Assembly (NCBI RefSeq): GCF_954871325.1
Contig: NC_088777.1
Span: 11,943,366-12,007,365 of the forward strand
Source: Gordionus sp. m RMFG-2023
Lineage: Eukaryota; Nematomorpha; Gordioida; Chordodea; Parachordodidae
Length of the DNA stretch: 64,000 nucleotides
Direction of reading: 5' to 3'
The position numbers and the translations under genes were made by a program. Under the pieces are notes generated by a model. The model ran no database searches. It saw only the letters and a program-made list of their open reading frames with translations, and was not told the origin of the DNA. This document shows, piece by piece, positions 48,488 to 63,400 of the stretch. Positions within the stretch are counted from its first letter, which is position 1. Every line of letters starts with the position of its first letter.

Positions 48488-51400
48488 GTAATTAATTATT
48501 TGATGTTTAGATTATATGTAATATTTTGATATATATTAGGCATTGATCTTGATACAAGGATTAAAATTAAAATGGGTTTATGAACACTCCCAACTAAATG
48601 AGAACAATATCTCCATTGAATCCCACTATTACTGCCATGATCCAAATTTTACAAAATTAAAAGATTATTTTAATACTAAGAATATATTTAATCTTAAAAA
48701 TGGTTTACTAAGTCTTGCTTGGGGTTTATTTTGCTTTCATAACAATATAAATGAATACAAAATTTATCTCAAATCAGCATTTGAAAACAATATATTTGAC
48801 AATATATACAAATGTTTTTTAAAGGCTCCTCAAATAAAAAGTAATGCAAATTTATTTAATTTCACTTATTATCCAATTTTTATAGACAATGAGAAAATAT
48901 TAGTTATAGCAAAGAGAATATTCTATGACACGTTTTATGTTCTTTTATCAAGTTTTGATATCACAACATTGCATTTAACTACTGATATTTATGATGTATT
49001 CAATCATTTAATGACAGAAAAAGTATGTTAAATAAAAAAATAAAATAATTGTCATAGATGCTAAAAATTTGTATTTTTATGTCCTCTAAAATATTGATAA
49101 TAATATTGAGATTATATTTATATATTAAGAACCTTAAAAGTTTAATTGAAATTACCATACTAAACACATATGAATATTATTTTAAATTTTTTTTTTAGGT
49201 AATAAAAATATATTACCAATTCATAACTGCTTATAAATTTATCCCATTTGTATTTAAAATATTTTTTCCAAGAGATGAAGCAATAGAAATAGAATTTAGA
49301 CTTCTGCAGGGATAACTTGTCAGTCTAAGCTTGCGATAATATAATCAATAAAATATAGGCCTAAGTTTATAACTCAAGAAAATAGAAATGTTGTATTTTA
49401 TCCATTTTCTTTCCTTTTTGCCTTATTGTTATATAAGTTAATTGATCATTCCATTATAAATTGACCAAAAAATGAAATTTTATAGGATGATTATTTCGAG
49501 TCCAACTAAATCTCTAGCTTAAACAGATCTATAGTTATGAGATTTCAAAGTCCAATACAGATCTGATCTTGGTTTTAATAATTTCAAATGACCTGATATA
49601 TATTTTGTCAAATTGTATAAATTTTATATCATTTTATAGCCCTTAAGATACTTTATAAGAGAATATAAGAAAATTTTTAAAATTTTTTTTAGTAAACTAA
49701 TTATTTCGAACTAGCCACAATTTGGGATTACGAAACTAACTCACCAGATATGTTTATTACCAATATATTGTAAGAATTAGAATGAAGGAAATAAGAATTT
49801 AAAAATTGTCTTGTTTCATAATTTTAGATTTGAAAAACTAAATAGAGAGGGCTATTTTTAAATATTATTATCTCATAATTTTAGAAATGAAAAAACTAAA
49901 TAGAGAGACCATCTTTAAATATTACTTATGTACGATTAAATAGATTTTTTAACTTTGATCATCCTCAGATTTAAGTGAATTTATTTTTTTTAAGCCTGGT
50001 TGAGCATGTAAAAAATAATATTATTGGCCTCTACTTGCACAAGGAATTAGAGATCTACAAATCTCAGCCTGATTTCGAGCCAGGGGGTGTCTATTAAAAT
50101 AAATAATTTTAGTTTGGGCTGGTCAGGCCTAGTATTTTTTTAAAAAATTTCAGGCCAGGCTGGGCTTGAAAAATTATGCATTGATGCAGATCACTACAAG
50201 GAATTATATATGTTCGTAAATTGAAGAAGCTTGAAAAGCATTTTTTTGAAAATTTCTAATATACGCTGTCCATTTAAACATTTTGGAAAAATTGCTTTGT
50301 CTATTTTTTATATTACTTCAATTTTTTATGGACAATATAATAAATTATTAAAACAAGAAATAAATTAGGTGCGCCACCAGCAATTAAAAAAATTTTTTAA
50401 TTTAAAAATCGGACCATATGGTAATGTGACTTTCGCTAATTCAAATTAAAGGATATTAGAATGAGAGGCATTAGTTTTATATTTATAAATGAACATTCGA
50501 ATTTAATATTTTCAATGGTTCTTTTTGATGTTATAATAGACGTTACATGGGAAGCAGTATTAATTGATACGTGATTAATAATTTAAAAAAATAGTACATT
50601 CCTTAATTTCTATCATATATTATAGTACCCGCATTGTATTTAATTTATTAAAAGTCTATAATTATTTTTCTATTTAATAAATGTAATCGATACGACTTTT
50701 TTAAAAATTTTATTATAGGAATTAGTCAATGATTTCTGGGCATCATACGAGCTGGACATTGGATTTAGTGCTTTTTTCAAGATTGTTCCCATTGACAATC
50801 ATAATATCATCAATTTATTGTCCATAATGGCTCAAACTTCCCCTTCAAATTGCGTCAGATCTATCAATTATTTAGCCCAAAAATTCGGCCAAAAATCAAC
50901 TAATTCGTAATCGATTTTTTTAAAATTTAATTCATTTACCTTTACACCTGCTTTGGTTTACTGAAATCTGCGGTATTCTCCATAGCTAAGTTATTATTTC
51001 AAATCAAATTTAGGCCAACTAAAAGTAGACCCACACCCTCCTCACCCCATTTTTTTCTATCTTTAGGTTAGATATATATGTCCTATTGGGATCAATGATT
51101 TATATATCCTAGTAGATTGGCGATTCGTTAAGTGTCCATACATAGGAGTAAGAGGTAGCGCCATTTTGTGGTTTACACTTTGATTAATTGTCTTTATTTA
51201 GCATTATAATTTTAAGAGACATACAATCACAAAATAGCACTACAGCTGACTCCTATGTATGGACATTTTTAAAGGCATTTATTAAAAGAATCGTCAATTT
51301 ATTGATTGGGAGATGGAATCCATGGGAATTCGGAATCTCTCGATTTTAAGTCATTTACTGAAGGCGGGTTTTAAATTTAAAAAAAATCTGATTAAACCAG

Positions 51401-54400
51401 AAACGCATCATTCCAGGACATATAGAGTACTCACACTTGAATTTCGGACAATTTTTCGTGAACTTTCAACCTATTTTTATATAGATTTTTTTTATAACAT
51501 AAATTAAAAAAACATAAAATTTTTTGCGGTCAAATCAGACTTTTCCAAATTTAAAATTGCGTTCTCATTAAATGATATAAAATTGAGAAATTTAGAATCC
51601 CCATGGAATACCATATACCAATAGGACATATGTAATATAGCTTCTTGATTTATTAGGATTTATATTTCTATCTGAAATGATTTAGATATAGATTAATCTT
51701 AAAATCTATCTACTTTGACAGAAGTTAACTCAGTTTTTTTAAATAAATGCCAGTAGAACACTCCTATCAAACAATCATATAAATTTTTTTTGCTACTAGA
51801 TAAATTTATTTATATTTTTTTTGCTGTATGGTTTGGCAATTTTCGGTCTGGATTTTTTTAAAAAAAATCCCCATTTACAAAGCCCAATCTGACCCTGGTT
51901 AAAAATAATTTTTTTTGACCTATTTTGGAATTATGAGAAGGAATATTAAATTATCCTTCATCTCATTTTTCAACTGGTTAATTGATATAATTAGTTTGCG
52001 GGCTAGCCTGAGTTTATAAAAAATAATTTTTAATTTTGAACTCGATTCAATTTAGATTCTTAAAAATTTTACCGTTTTATGACCTGGACTCTGGGTCAGG
52101 TTTGCTTGCAGGTATCCGATACATGGCCCTTAGTATATTTTGAATATTTTTTTTAACCAATACTAATATATATTTTTTTTTAAAAAAGTTTTCTCTATGA
52201 AGAAACAATTATACCGGAAGATTATTACGCATTACTCGACCAGATCTCCGTGTTTGTTGACAAGGTTACCTTAATTGTTTATGTTTGCGGCAATGTGTTG
52301 TTTTTCAGCTTTAAATCATATTTTGGCGCGTTTTTTAAAATTCAAAGATTTGATTTTACCAGAAATGTATTCCAGGTTTTTTAGAATACATATTTTTATT
52401 AATTGTAAACAATTTTACCATTAACCTTTGAATCATTTATAATTTGTATAAAAAAATCTATGAAAAAAACTAAAATAAATTATATCAAGATCAAAAGTTC
52501 ATGGCACACATATTTGAAACCTAATACATTCCCGGCTAAAATCAGATTTAAAAATAAAACCCGCTCAAAAAATGATTTAAAAATGAAAAAATAATACATT
52601 GCCACTAACATTTATAGATTTAAAAATTTAGTTAATCAAAAATTTATTATTAGCCATCATGACATATTCAAATGACATAAAATATTATACAACACTAAGT
52701 CTAGACTGACAATGAAACAAAAATGATTTTTTTTTTTAAATAAAAATGATTTTTTTTAAAAACAAAAGTGATTTTTTTTAAAAACAAAAGTGATTTTTTT
52801 TAAAAACAAAAGTGATTTTTTTTAAAAACAAAAATGATTTAATTTTAAAAACAAAAATGATTTAATTTTTAAAACAAAAATGATTTTTTAAAAAAAAAAA
52901 TTGTTCCAAAAAAATTATTTTAACAGGTAATTTCTCAAATTTTATTTATAGATTTTAAAATAAAATGATATAGCAAGTTAGACGGCTTTACGTCTATAAA
53001 TTAAGATTACATAATATTATTTTGACTAAAATCTTAATCGGGCTGTTTTTCCTTTTAACAATACTAACTTTGGGTTGGCCGTTTTTATAAAAGCCTTTTA
53101 ACAACATTAATTTGAAATTATAAAATGCTTGATGAATATTTAATATTTTTTTTTTAAAAAAAACTTCTATTAGATTATTTATCAATTTAAAATATTTTGA
53201 ATATAAATTTAATTTGTGGATAAAATTTAAAAGGCCCTTTACCTATTTTTTTTACTTAATGTTAAGGGGCAATTTTTTTTTTTTTTGGGGGGGGGGAAGG
53301 GGGTAAAATACTCGGAGTTATCTCCGGAATTATTTGGATTATATCTTTTTTAATTTTTGGGGTCTTTGACATATTTAAGAGGCTTATCGACATATGATAA
53401 TGATTAGTTTTATAAAAATAAGCTAATTGAATTCTCTTACAGAGAACTGCAGGCCCGACCCTAAGCCCGGCCCGGGTTAAATTTAGGCCGTGCCTAAAAA
53501 ATTTTTTAAAAAAGATATCCGGGCCGGGCCATATATTTTAAAACCAAATATTTGAAATCGCCATTTTTAGCTGAAAATAAATAATATATATTTAAAAAAA
53601 ATCCGGGTCGCCGTATAAATGGTACCTCTGCAGGTCTTTGCCTTAGTTATATAGTATATGTATAATTGATTCATTGAAGGGATTTGATTAATATTCTCAA
53701 CAAGTCTAAGGTACTGTGAATTTAATGCCACAAAAAGGATCCTTAAAATAAATATTTTTTATTTTCATATTCTAAAAAAAATAAATCTTTCTATCTGACT
53801 ATGCAATGTTTTCAATTTCATGTATAATTTTGAATGCTCCATTTCAGAAATTTGTTTGCCTACTTTTAATTGAAAGATGGCATATTTAGAATTGATATTT
53901 TGAAATCGTTATTTAATAGAGATGCCATGTCGTTCAGCGGCGTCCGAAAATCCTTTCCGACCGTATAGCAAGATATGTTTTTATTGATATTGCAATTAGA
54001 GGTGGGCACGGGCCTAATTTTTTATTCACGGCACGCCCGCTCAGGGTAATAATAAAAAAATTTACGCTTACCACTAAAAAATTCGCCCGCTCACGAAAGA
54101 CAATATTTTGATTCACGCCCGTCATGCCAGAAAATTTACGGTGTTTTTAAATTTTTCAAAACTTTATTGCTCGAATTTTACACTTTTTTGAATTTATCTA
54201 TACATTTCTCAATCCATATTAATAACAAAAAATAAATTCAATATATAAATCGAAATTTTTATATAGAAAAAGAAGAATGTCCATGTTTTTTTATAAATTG
54301 TATACGCCTTTCTTCTAATATGCGATTGGCTACAGAAAATAACCCTCACTAGAATGTCAAGAATTACATTTTCATAGTAAAATAATATATATTATATGAC

Positions 54401-57400
54401 AAAAGAAGATCAACATACTCATATAAATAAGCTTGAGAAATTTGATTTGAATATATAAATTTTAAAGTTTAATCAAAATTTAGCAAAAAGTCTCGCGTCA
54501 ACACCTATTTTATAAAAAGAAAGTAGAACTAGGGGCATGATATCGGATATTATTTATAAAATGCGGAATATTTTTTGTTTTCAAAAATTATTCTTTTTTA
54601 AAAAAGAACTAAATTAAATTAAAAAACATATATTATCATTATAAAATTGCAAATTTATATTTATAAAATAACAAAAAAATTAATATTTCCGTGATTCACG
54701 ACAAATTTATGTTCACGCCCGGGAAAAATTTTGTAAAGGATCGCCATGCCTAATAATTTAAAATTTATTCACGCCGTGACCCAATGTGCCATCTTAATTT
54801 TACGGTCCGCCCCCACCTCTAATTGCAATGCTATAAGGTTTGTAAATGTTTTTTTACGTTTATAAAAAAAGGTGATTGTTTAAATTTTGGGAACGCTAAA
54901 ACATTTTCGAGGTCAGAACATGCAACAGCCCTTATTCGGTATTCATTCGATAATAATTTTAAATATTGCTGGGAGGATTTCTTATTTTTTTTCCTGTTTT
55001 TTTGCTTAAATGAAAATTCGGTATTGTTTTCTTACATACTTTACACTCTTTTTTGAATGATAAAACCCTTTGAAATTGAATATATAATATAGAGACATAC
55101 ATTAAAAGTAAAACTGATTCGATATTTTATTACATTATTTTTATTTTTTTCTTGCGAAATTTATAAATTAAGTCAAAGTGTCAGGTTATTTTTTCTTTAT
55201 TATAAAAATGAGATTTTCAATTCTTCAGCTTGTGAATTTGCCAATTGTCCTAAAAAAAATGATCAGACCTTTTAATTTAAAGATCCCGTTTGTATCAATC
55301 AAACAGATATGGTATAACCAAGCGAATCCGATCACTTTATTTAAGATCATCAATAAACCACTCGACAAATAAGTCCAAGTTCAAAATCCCTAAAATCTAA
55401 ATTGTAAAATCGCTATTAACATAATACATGGCCCCAGATAAATTACTTTAATCAGAAAAAGTCGAACCTTAAATCGATGCTTAAATAATTTATAGAAATT
55501 GTTATACTAACTTGAATATATTATATATATATATATATGTATGTTAGATGATAGATCAAACAATCGTTCTATATTTTTAATGTCATTTTTATTTTAAAAT
55601 CTCTGGCTTAAATTTGAGAAATTACCCCTACCTAATTTTTGGGGACAATTTTGAAGGAAAAATGCTGTAAATAGATATAGAATAAAAAAATAATGGGTTT
55701 TTTAAAAAAATTTCAAATTTTTTTCATATATTTTATTTTGTGCAACAACAAAAAATGATTATATTCAAAAATAATTATATTCAAAAATTTTATTTCATAT
55801 TTTATAATATATAATATAAGTAACAGATAAATTAATTTGAATAAATTTATTCTTTTAAGACAAAAGGTTTTCATAATATTGTTTTTTCTTTTAGAAACAT
55901 GCGATTTTTAATAATTATATTTGTGCCAATGCTCGCGAGATGTAGAAGTCTGATTGCAAGATCTTGCCATTTATAAATAAAAAAAAAGGTTTTTTTTAAA
56001 GAAAATTTTAAATAAAAAATTATCAACAATAAAAAATGTTTTAATACTGCAGATGCCGGAATAGGTAAAATATTTTTCATTTAAAAGAAATAAATTAATC
56101 ATTTGACTATTAATATTTGAATATAATTTCTAAAATTAATCAATAATTCGAATATAAAAAATTTAATAATTTTTATATTATTCGTTTTTTCGAGTAGAAT
56201 TTAGTTATTGATATTCGTAATCGAATCGAATAACAAATCGTATCGAAAATCAAGATTTTCTATAATACCTTATATAGAAAATGTGTACGGTTTTTTTTCA
56301 ATTTAAAATCGGAATTTTTGTTCAATCTCTAAATCAAATATTTTTAAAAAAAAATGAGCTAAGCTCTCTTGGAAACTAAAATCGTATACATGGAAATTAA
56401 TTGCTACTTACTAATTTCAGTAAGATCTGTAAAAAATTAATTTTCTTATCTTACCATTTTGAAAATAAGATAGTCATTTGATAAGATCGCTCTCCTATAA
56501 TTTGGAAAAACGAGGAGATATAAAATATTGTAATGTTCACACGACGTTGTGTTAAATTTTCCCGGGAATAGGATTGTAATATTAAAAATTGAATAAAATT
56601 AGTCACTTTGAAAAACATTAAAATTCTTTTATTTTATAAAAACTAATAAACATTCCACTTCTTTTGCACTAAATGCAAATATGCTATAATTTTTTTTCCT
56701 TCTATTATTACCATATTTATAGTTAATATCGACTCCTCTTCCCATTCATCCCGATTCCAAAAAACTCTTAAACAGCATGTCGGATGACTTGGTAACCTGT
56801 CACGCAGCCGTTTTTCTCCTTTTCGCCCCGTTTAAATTACCCGATAATAATAACGATAAAACGATTGTTCAGTCCGATCCATTTCCCCAAATTCAAATTT
56901 TATCTTTCAAAAATCAACCTCTAACGAAGGGCCAATTAAAAGTCATTTTAAACCTATTACTTATCAGTTCCTGCAAAATGATGAAATTTTCCAGTGAACT
57001 GTTGTGCGAAACGATTACACATTCTGCCAAGAGCGGAAATATAGACAAGGAAATCAAAGAAGGTGGACTAAATCTAGAAGAAAAGCGACTCGTGGATATA
57101 CTTGAATCGGGGATTCAAAAATGTTTGGAAAGCATTCTTTTGGCGGCTAAGATTTCTAAGGTAAAATTTTTTCACGTGAATAAATAGTATTCTTTAGAAT
57201 TTTTTAATGTATTTATATGTGTTTAGGAGTTTCCGATATAGTCCTTGTAAAATTGTAAGATTTCTAAGACGCTAATAGCTATAAGAAGTTGTAAAAATAT
57301 TTTCTGTCCACCATATTTTACATTTCCTGTCAACTTATAAACTCGTTATCTATCCGTATTCCATGATTTCACTTCCTATCACCTCCATTTTATAATTGCT

Positions 57401-60400
57401 TAGCATATTCTTGAATTATAATTCTTAGATTTTTCTCTTGACCTTGAGAAAAAGCGAATATTATCAAAATGTCAACCTTCTTTTTTTTTATAAACATTTA
57501 GACAAATGATGAGTCAACAGATGATGATCAATTTCTACAATACTGGAAGCATGTTTGTCGAAGTTCATTTTTGCCTTTTTTAACTACCGATAAAATACTT
57601 GCGGAGAAAATCAAAATGGATATCGATTTAGAATCGCCGATTCAAAGTTCCTTATACGGTAAAAATGGTGTGGCTGTTGGGTTGATTTAGATATTAAGTC
57701 AATGTATTTAAGTAGCCAATGGTTTTAACCGTCCTTAGATCCGAAACTCAGGAGAAACAATGTCCAGTAGACCGATTGTATAAATTTGCTTTTGAGTGTC
57801 TAAACACTTAAAGAATCGACTAAACGACAATGAACAGCGCCTCACTTTTTTCGCTTGCTCTTGAACTTATTATTAATCACACCCTTGATAAGTTGAGAAT
57901 TTTTTTTATCAATGAATAAAGGATTGAAATTAAGTAAAGTAGTGGCACTATAAATAATTGTAAAAATTTCTCCAAAAAATATCAAATATATCTTTTTTAT
58001 GTGATTTAAAAGTTAAAAAAAAATATATTATCTAACGTTTTTTTATGAGGGATAATCAATCCCCATATAAGAAGAATTATTAAAAAATTATTTTTTTCAA
58101 TAAAAAAAGTTTAAAAATTATTATTTATATATATATTTTTTTAACTTTCCTCCAAAAATAATATTTATTATACAGAAACTATCTTGTACAATTATGAAAT
58201 TTCAAGTCGAAAATTCCCCATAACTCAGATATTCGTAAAAATTTTGAGCGAAATAACGGGCCATAGTTCTTATAGGGTTTCCCTTTTGAATGACCCATAC
58301 TACAAAAGCTGTATCATCGTTCTGTTGCGCGGAGTAGTTCCTCATATAACTAGTTCAAGGGTTTATTTTATTTTTTTTTGGAAACATCGCTTAATATAAT
58401 TTTTATTAGTGTCAGTTTGTTATATCTCCATTCCTTGTTTTTCAAACATTTAAGTTTTATGAATCAAACTTTTGTATTTTATATGATATAGAAAGAAAAG
58501 AAATAAAGAGAGAATGTAAAAATCAAATTTAAATATTTTTAAAGGACGATGATATAACCTGTTACATGCAAACTTGCAATCAAATATTAAAAATCGTTCA
58601 ATGCTTAACGGAAAATTTTTCTTTCATAGAAAATGATGCCAATTTATCTTTGAACGACTTTGTATATCGTCAATTTTACGAGGCCCACTCTGAACTATTC
58701 TCATTTTTGATCGAAGTTATTGTATGGTGTAAGTGCTCTAAATTTTTTTTCGTGTAACTTAAAACGTCGTATGAATATCGGGTTCCGGATAATCTTATTA
58801 GATATAAGCCAGGGCCCGATAAAATTCTTTTACCGATTTTCCGGCCTAGTCCATAAATATTTTATTTACATTTTTTTAAAACTCATATCTGGCTTCGAGC
58901 AAGTGATATGTTGGTCTATAATCTATTATACTCTATCCGTATTTTGAATTTCGAGAAAAATTAAATATACCATTTTGACTTAAAAAGAATTTTTTTCAAA
59001 ATTATTCTCTCAGTTTTTAATTAAATATATGTGCAATATTTACTTTTAAATAATAACGCAACATTAAGTTTTTAATCAGGAAAACATGCATTTAAAACAA
59101 ATAAATTTTAGATAAAGATTTTTCTTTAGATGTATAAATATTTAAAATATATAGGTTACGATTGCTACAATAATTCCGACCAAGACCCTTGCTCTAATAT
59201 CGAACATCTCCCGCCAGATTCCAGATACGATTTTACTTCATTCTATCCACTCCTTGAAAGTCTCAATTTGACTTGCCTTTCAACTCTGACTAAGCTGTTG
59301 TATAATCTGAATAATTGCGTCAAATCGACGAAGATAGCAGCGATAACCTCATCGTTGCATCAAAATATCTCGAATGTTTTAAATTTCTGCTTACCATCAC
59401 CAACCATTAAACCTGTCGATTATAACAATAAAATCACTAAACGTACATTCATTTTCAATGTTCTGCTCGGCCATATTATAAGGTGTCACGATTTTTCGCT
59501 TCTTACCTCTAACCCTACCTCCCAATCTTTGAATCCTAATAATCCATCTTTACTCTTGATTCAACCCAAATCATTCATTCTCGCTCTCACGGCTTTGAGG
59601 CACATCATCGACTTAAATAATCTCCGAAATTCGATCGATCCTAAAAATTTGACACGTAATAATATCTACACCTATTTTTCTTCCGCTTTTCATAACATCT
59701 CTCCAACCTTTGCCTTGGCCAATATCCCAACGGAACCCAAACTTTTCGCCATAGCCTTATTTGCTACTCTAAAAAATTGTAATCAACGATCATTTACGAC
59801 ATCTTCGAATAATGCAAATAATACGTATCAAATGTCTATGACGGTTTCTCTATGCATTTATGCGTTTCTTGGTAGTTTAACTAAATGTCACAGGGACCCT
59901 ACATTCCTTTACCTACTCTTTACCCAAAATTGTGGAATATTGGGTAAAATTTGGATATTCAGATATATTATTTTTTTAGATAAGAATGAGGATTTTTTTT
60001 AACCCTTTGCTTGCCAACTCGGTCCAATGGGCCTATTGATCATATTCAATTCCTAAGCTTAAATTTTGTCAATAACTTTATAATAAAATCCACTAAGAAC
60101 ATGGCCAAAAATAATTACTCCTACACCCAAAGGGTCTATTCGACCATATACTTAAATTAGTATTCTTAAATTTAGATTATTTTTTAAATTAATCTAGATT
60201 ATAAATTAATTTGGATTATTTTATTAATTATTCTTATAAGATTAACATTTTTTAGTTATATAATACCTAACATAATATTTTTCTTTAACAACAGGCATTC
60301 ATCCTAAGACCTGCAAAAATTTTTTTTTTCGGATTTTTTTTATAATGGGCTCTATGACAACCGAAGTTATTATTTGCTAAACTTTATTTTATATACGCAA

Positions 60401-63400
60401 AAATTAGGCATATAAATATTTCTATGATGATTATTTAGGTAGATTTTAGTATCCATATAATTATCCAGGAAGACAGCGATTCTGGATGTTACCTTGATAC
60501 ACCTAAAATGATCAAGATGAGCTGTCACATTAACCCTTCAAAAATTATGACAATTCTCTAGACGTACTGAAAAAATTACTCAGAATTCCAATTATTACCA
60601 AGGATATGATTGAAAACTAGTATGTAAACCAAAGTGGCACAAATACTTGAAATTATCATTCGTAAAAATCTAGGCCCAATCTTATTCGCTGCATGAGAAT
60701 GTAATTCTCAAGCGTCCTCATGACGTTTCTTCAATTATCCAATTATATGCGAGTAGTCCAATAAAGAATGGGATAAATTTCTACCATATGTTGTGAGATA
60801 AATGTTGATGAATTGAAAAACGTCTTTTGTACATTAGTGGGTAGGAGAAACTGAACCGATTTTTGCAAAATCGACTATAGCTCCTATGTTTTTTTCAGAT
60901 ATTATGAAAAAAATATATGAATAGATCTAAAACTTCTATAAAGATGCCTTATTAAAAATTTTAAGAATAAAATCATATTTTTGAAATTTTGTTTTTTGTA
61001 AAGGAAGAAATTTTATCCAACAATCCCCAATAACGGGGTTAGGGAAACCACTTCAAGGGGCTTCCTAAGCCATTGGTTTTTAAAGGCTATAATGAATTGA
61101 AATACATTTTGATTTACTAATAGTAATAATGATACGTGTAGAATAAATTTATTGTTATATTGTTCAAAATATCATAATACTATAATGAAGTTAATTATAT
61201 ATAAAAATTGAAACTTAATTTTGGTTAATTTAATAAACATTTTGGACATAGAAAAAATATATCGAAGTTTGAATATGTACCATGTGCCTATCCTTGGCGT
61301 ATTCTGCTTTCTCTTGTAATATCTCATATAGTTTGATCTAGAAATCATAGCAAATATAATATTAGATTATATTCAATTATATTATACTTTATTATAATTT
61401 TAATACATCATTTGTTAAAATTTATAAATAACATTTAAAAATAATATATATATAATATTTTAATCTCTTTACCATTACCATTTAGATTTTTATTTATATA
61501 ATCTCTATTATTTAATATTGCTAAAATTTGATTTTATTGTTTAAAATTACTTAAAATTAATACAATAATACTACTTCATCATAATTTTAATTCTGTTAAA
61601 ATATAAGAACATTAAATTTATAAATTACATTGAAAAGAATATATAAATAATATTTTTATCTCTTTACCATTACCATTTAGATTTTTATTTACATAATCTA
61701 TTATTAAATATTGCTAAAATTTGATTTTATTGTTTAAAAATACATAAAATTAATACAATAATACTATACTTCAACATAATTTTAATCAATCATATGTTAA
61801 AATCTAAGAACATAAAATTTACAAATTACATTTAAAAATAATATTTTAATTTCTTTATCATTACCATTTAGATTTTTATTACATAATCTCTTATTTAATA
61901 TTGCTAAAATTTGATTATATCGTTTAAAAATTACATAAAATAATTGTGATTAATATCTTAAAAATAAGACAGATAATTAGATAAATTTACTAGTTATTTG
62001 GCTATTGATCAATCTTCATATACCATTATAAAATCAATTCACCAAATTTTGGTATATTTCTAGATAATCATTAATATACTTTTGTAATTTTATTGGATTT
62101 TAATTCTCGCACCATAGCGAATAATGTAAAAATTGCTAAAAAAAATCATTCAAAAGGATTGATGTGTATTGTTTAACTAGCCCCACCAGCTTATTTAATC
62201 ATGATTGAAATAATATCAAGACATAATAAATGCTCATAAAACTTTCTCACATTATAAAAGTGTTAAAACTTTGCTATAAAATTAAATTTATATATATTTT
62301 AATAATTAAAATTTTGTCATGTAAAAATTTTTGAATTTTTCATCAAAATTTTATTTGAAATAAAATTTTTAATAATAAATTATTATCAAAGATTTTTTGT
62401 CTATAAGTGTAAACTAATAAAGCTATATTAGGATAAAATTTTAGTATATTTAATTTTAAAATGAGATTAAGTGGTTTGCCAAGCCCCCAGATTTACTTAA
62501 CCCCAGTCTCCCCTACTAGACATCTAAAAGCTCGCTTGGCAATGTGCTTTACTATAAAAGGTAGAAAAACATAATCAAACAAAATTAAATAATGTACATT
62601 CAAAGTATATTCAATATTATATTTATTTATAAATTTTTTCATTATTTTAAATAAGTATTATGTTAGAAATAAATGGTATGGTCGATTTTTTACATAAAGG
62701 GCCCATTTGGTAAAGGATATTTTATTTTTTGCTTGGTAAGCTAAGGGTTAAATATTTCTTTTCTACCTAAATTATTTACATTCTTCCACAAAATTCAAGA
62801 TAATCCCACGCTAAGTCCAACTGAAATCATACTGTTAGATCTAAAACCTTCCTTACCTAAATCAATCACCTGCGCATGTCTAAAACTTGTTAGCTCAATA
62901 ACTGCACGTTGTGACATTAACCCAGCACTTTTATCCGCCTTTAGATCTAGCATTTACGTCTTCGAAAATATAGCCAGGAATTGTATCGAAAAGGACATTT
63001 CTCACGCCACTAGCTTTTCGTCTTTTACCAACGATGAAGAAAATGGGATAGCCAAAAACTTCTTTATGAACGAATTTCTGGAATCTATATCTTGTATCAC
63101 TCATGCATTAGATGTATTAATTGCCCTAGATTTTCACAATCCTGAAACTGAGAATGATAACCGCCCAAAAATTTCGCAAAATACTCAACGGAATACTGAA
63201 ACTCGCAAATTACTAGGAGGATGTCTACCCATGTTATCCAGTATTTTTAAGGCCATAACTCATCAAATTTCACCCAGTACCGCTAACCCCGAAAACAATG
63301 AAAAATTTTTCGATCACACTATCGCTAATTCTGTTTTGTGTAGATTTTTTTTGAGAAAACACAATAGTCTCGAAAACACTAAAATATGCAGTGCTCTCGA

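Noticed and set aside
56777-57187. Independent gene starting at the ATG at 56777
   Set aside because: The frame is open upstream to an acceptor at 56722, and sequence and phase fit an internal Nup188 exon.
58184-59943. Assignment of the downstream exons to Nup205
   Set aside because: Nup205 has a related (Y/F)PLT..F block, but the SSFLPFL and CIIVLLRGVVP blocks and the order with exons 1-3 fit Nup188 better.
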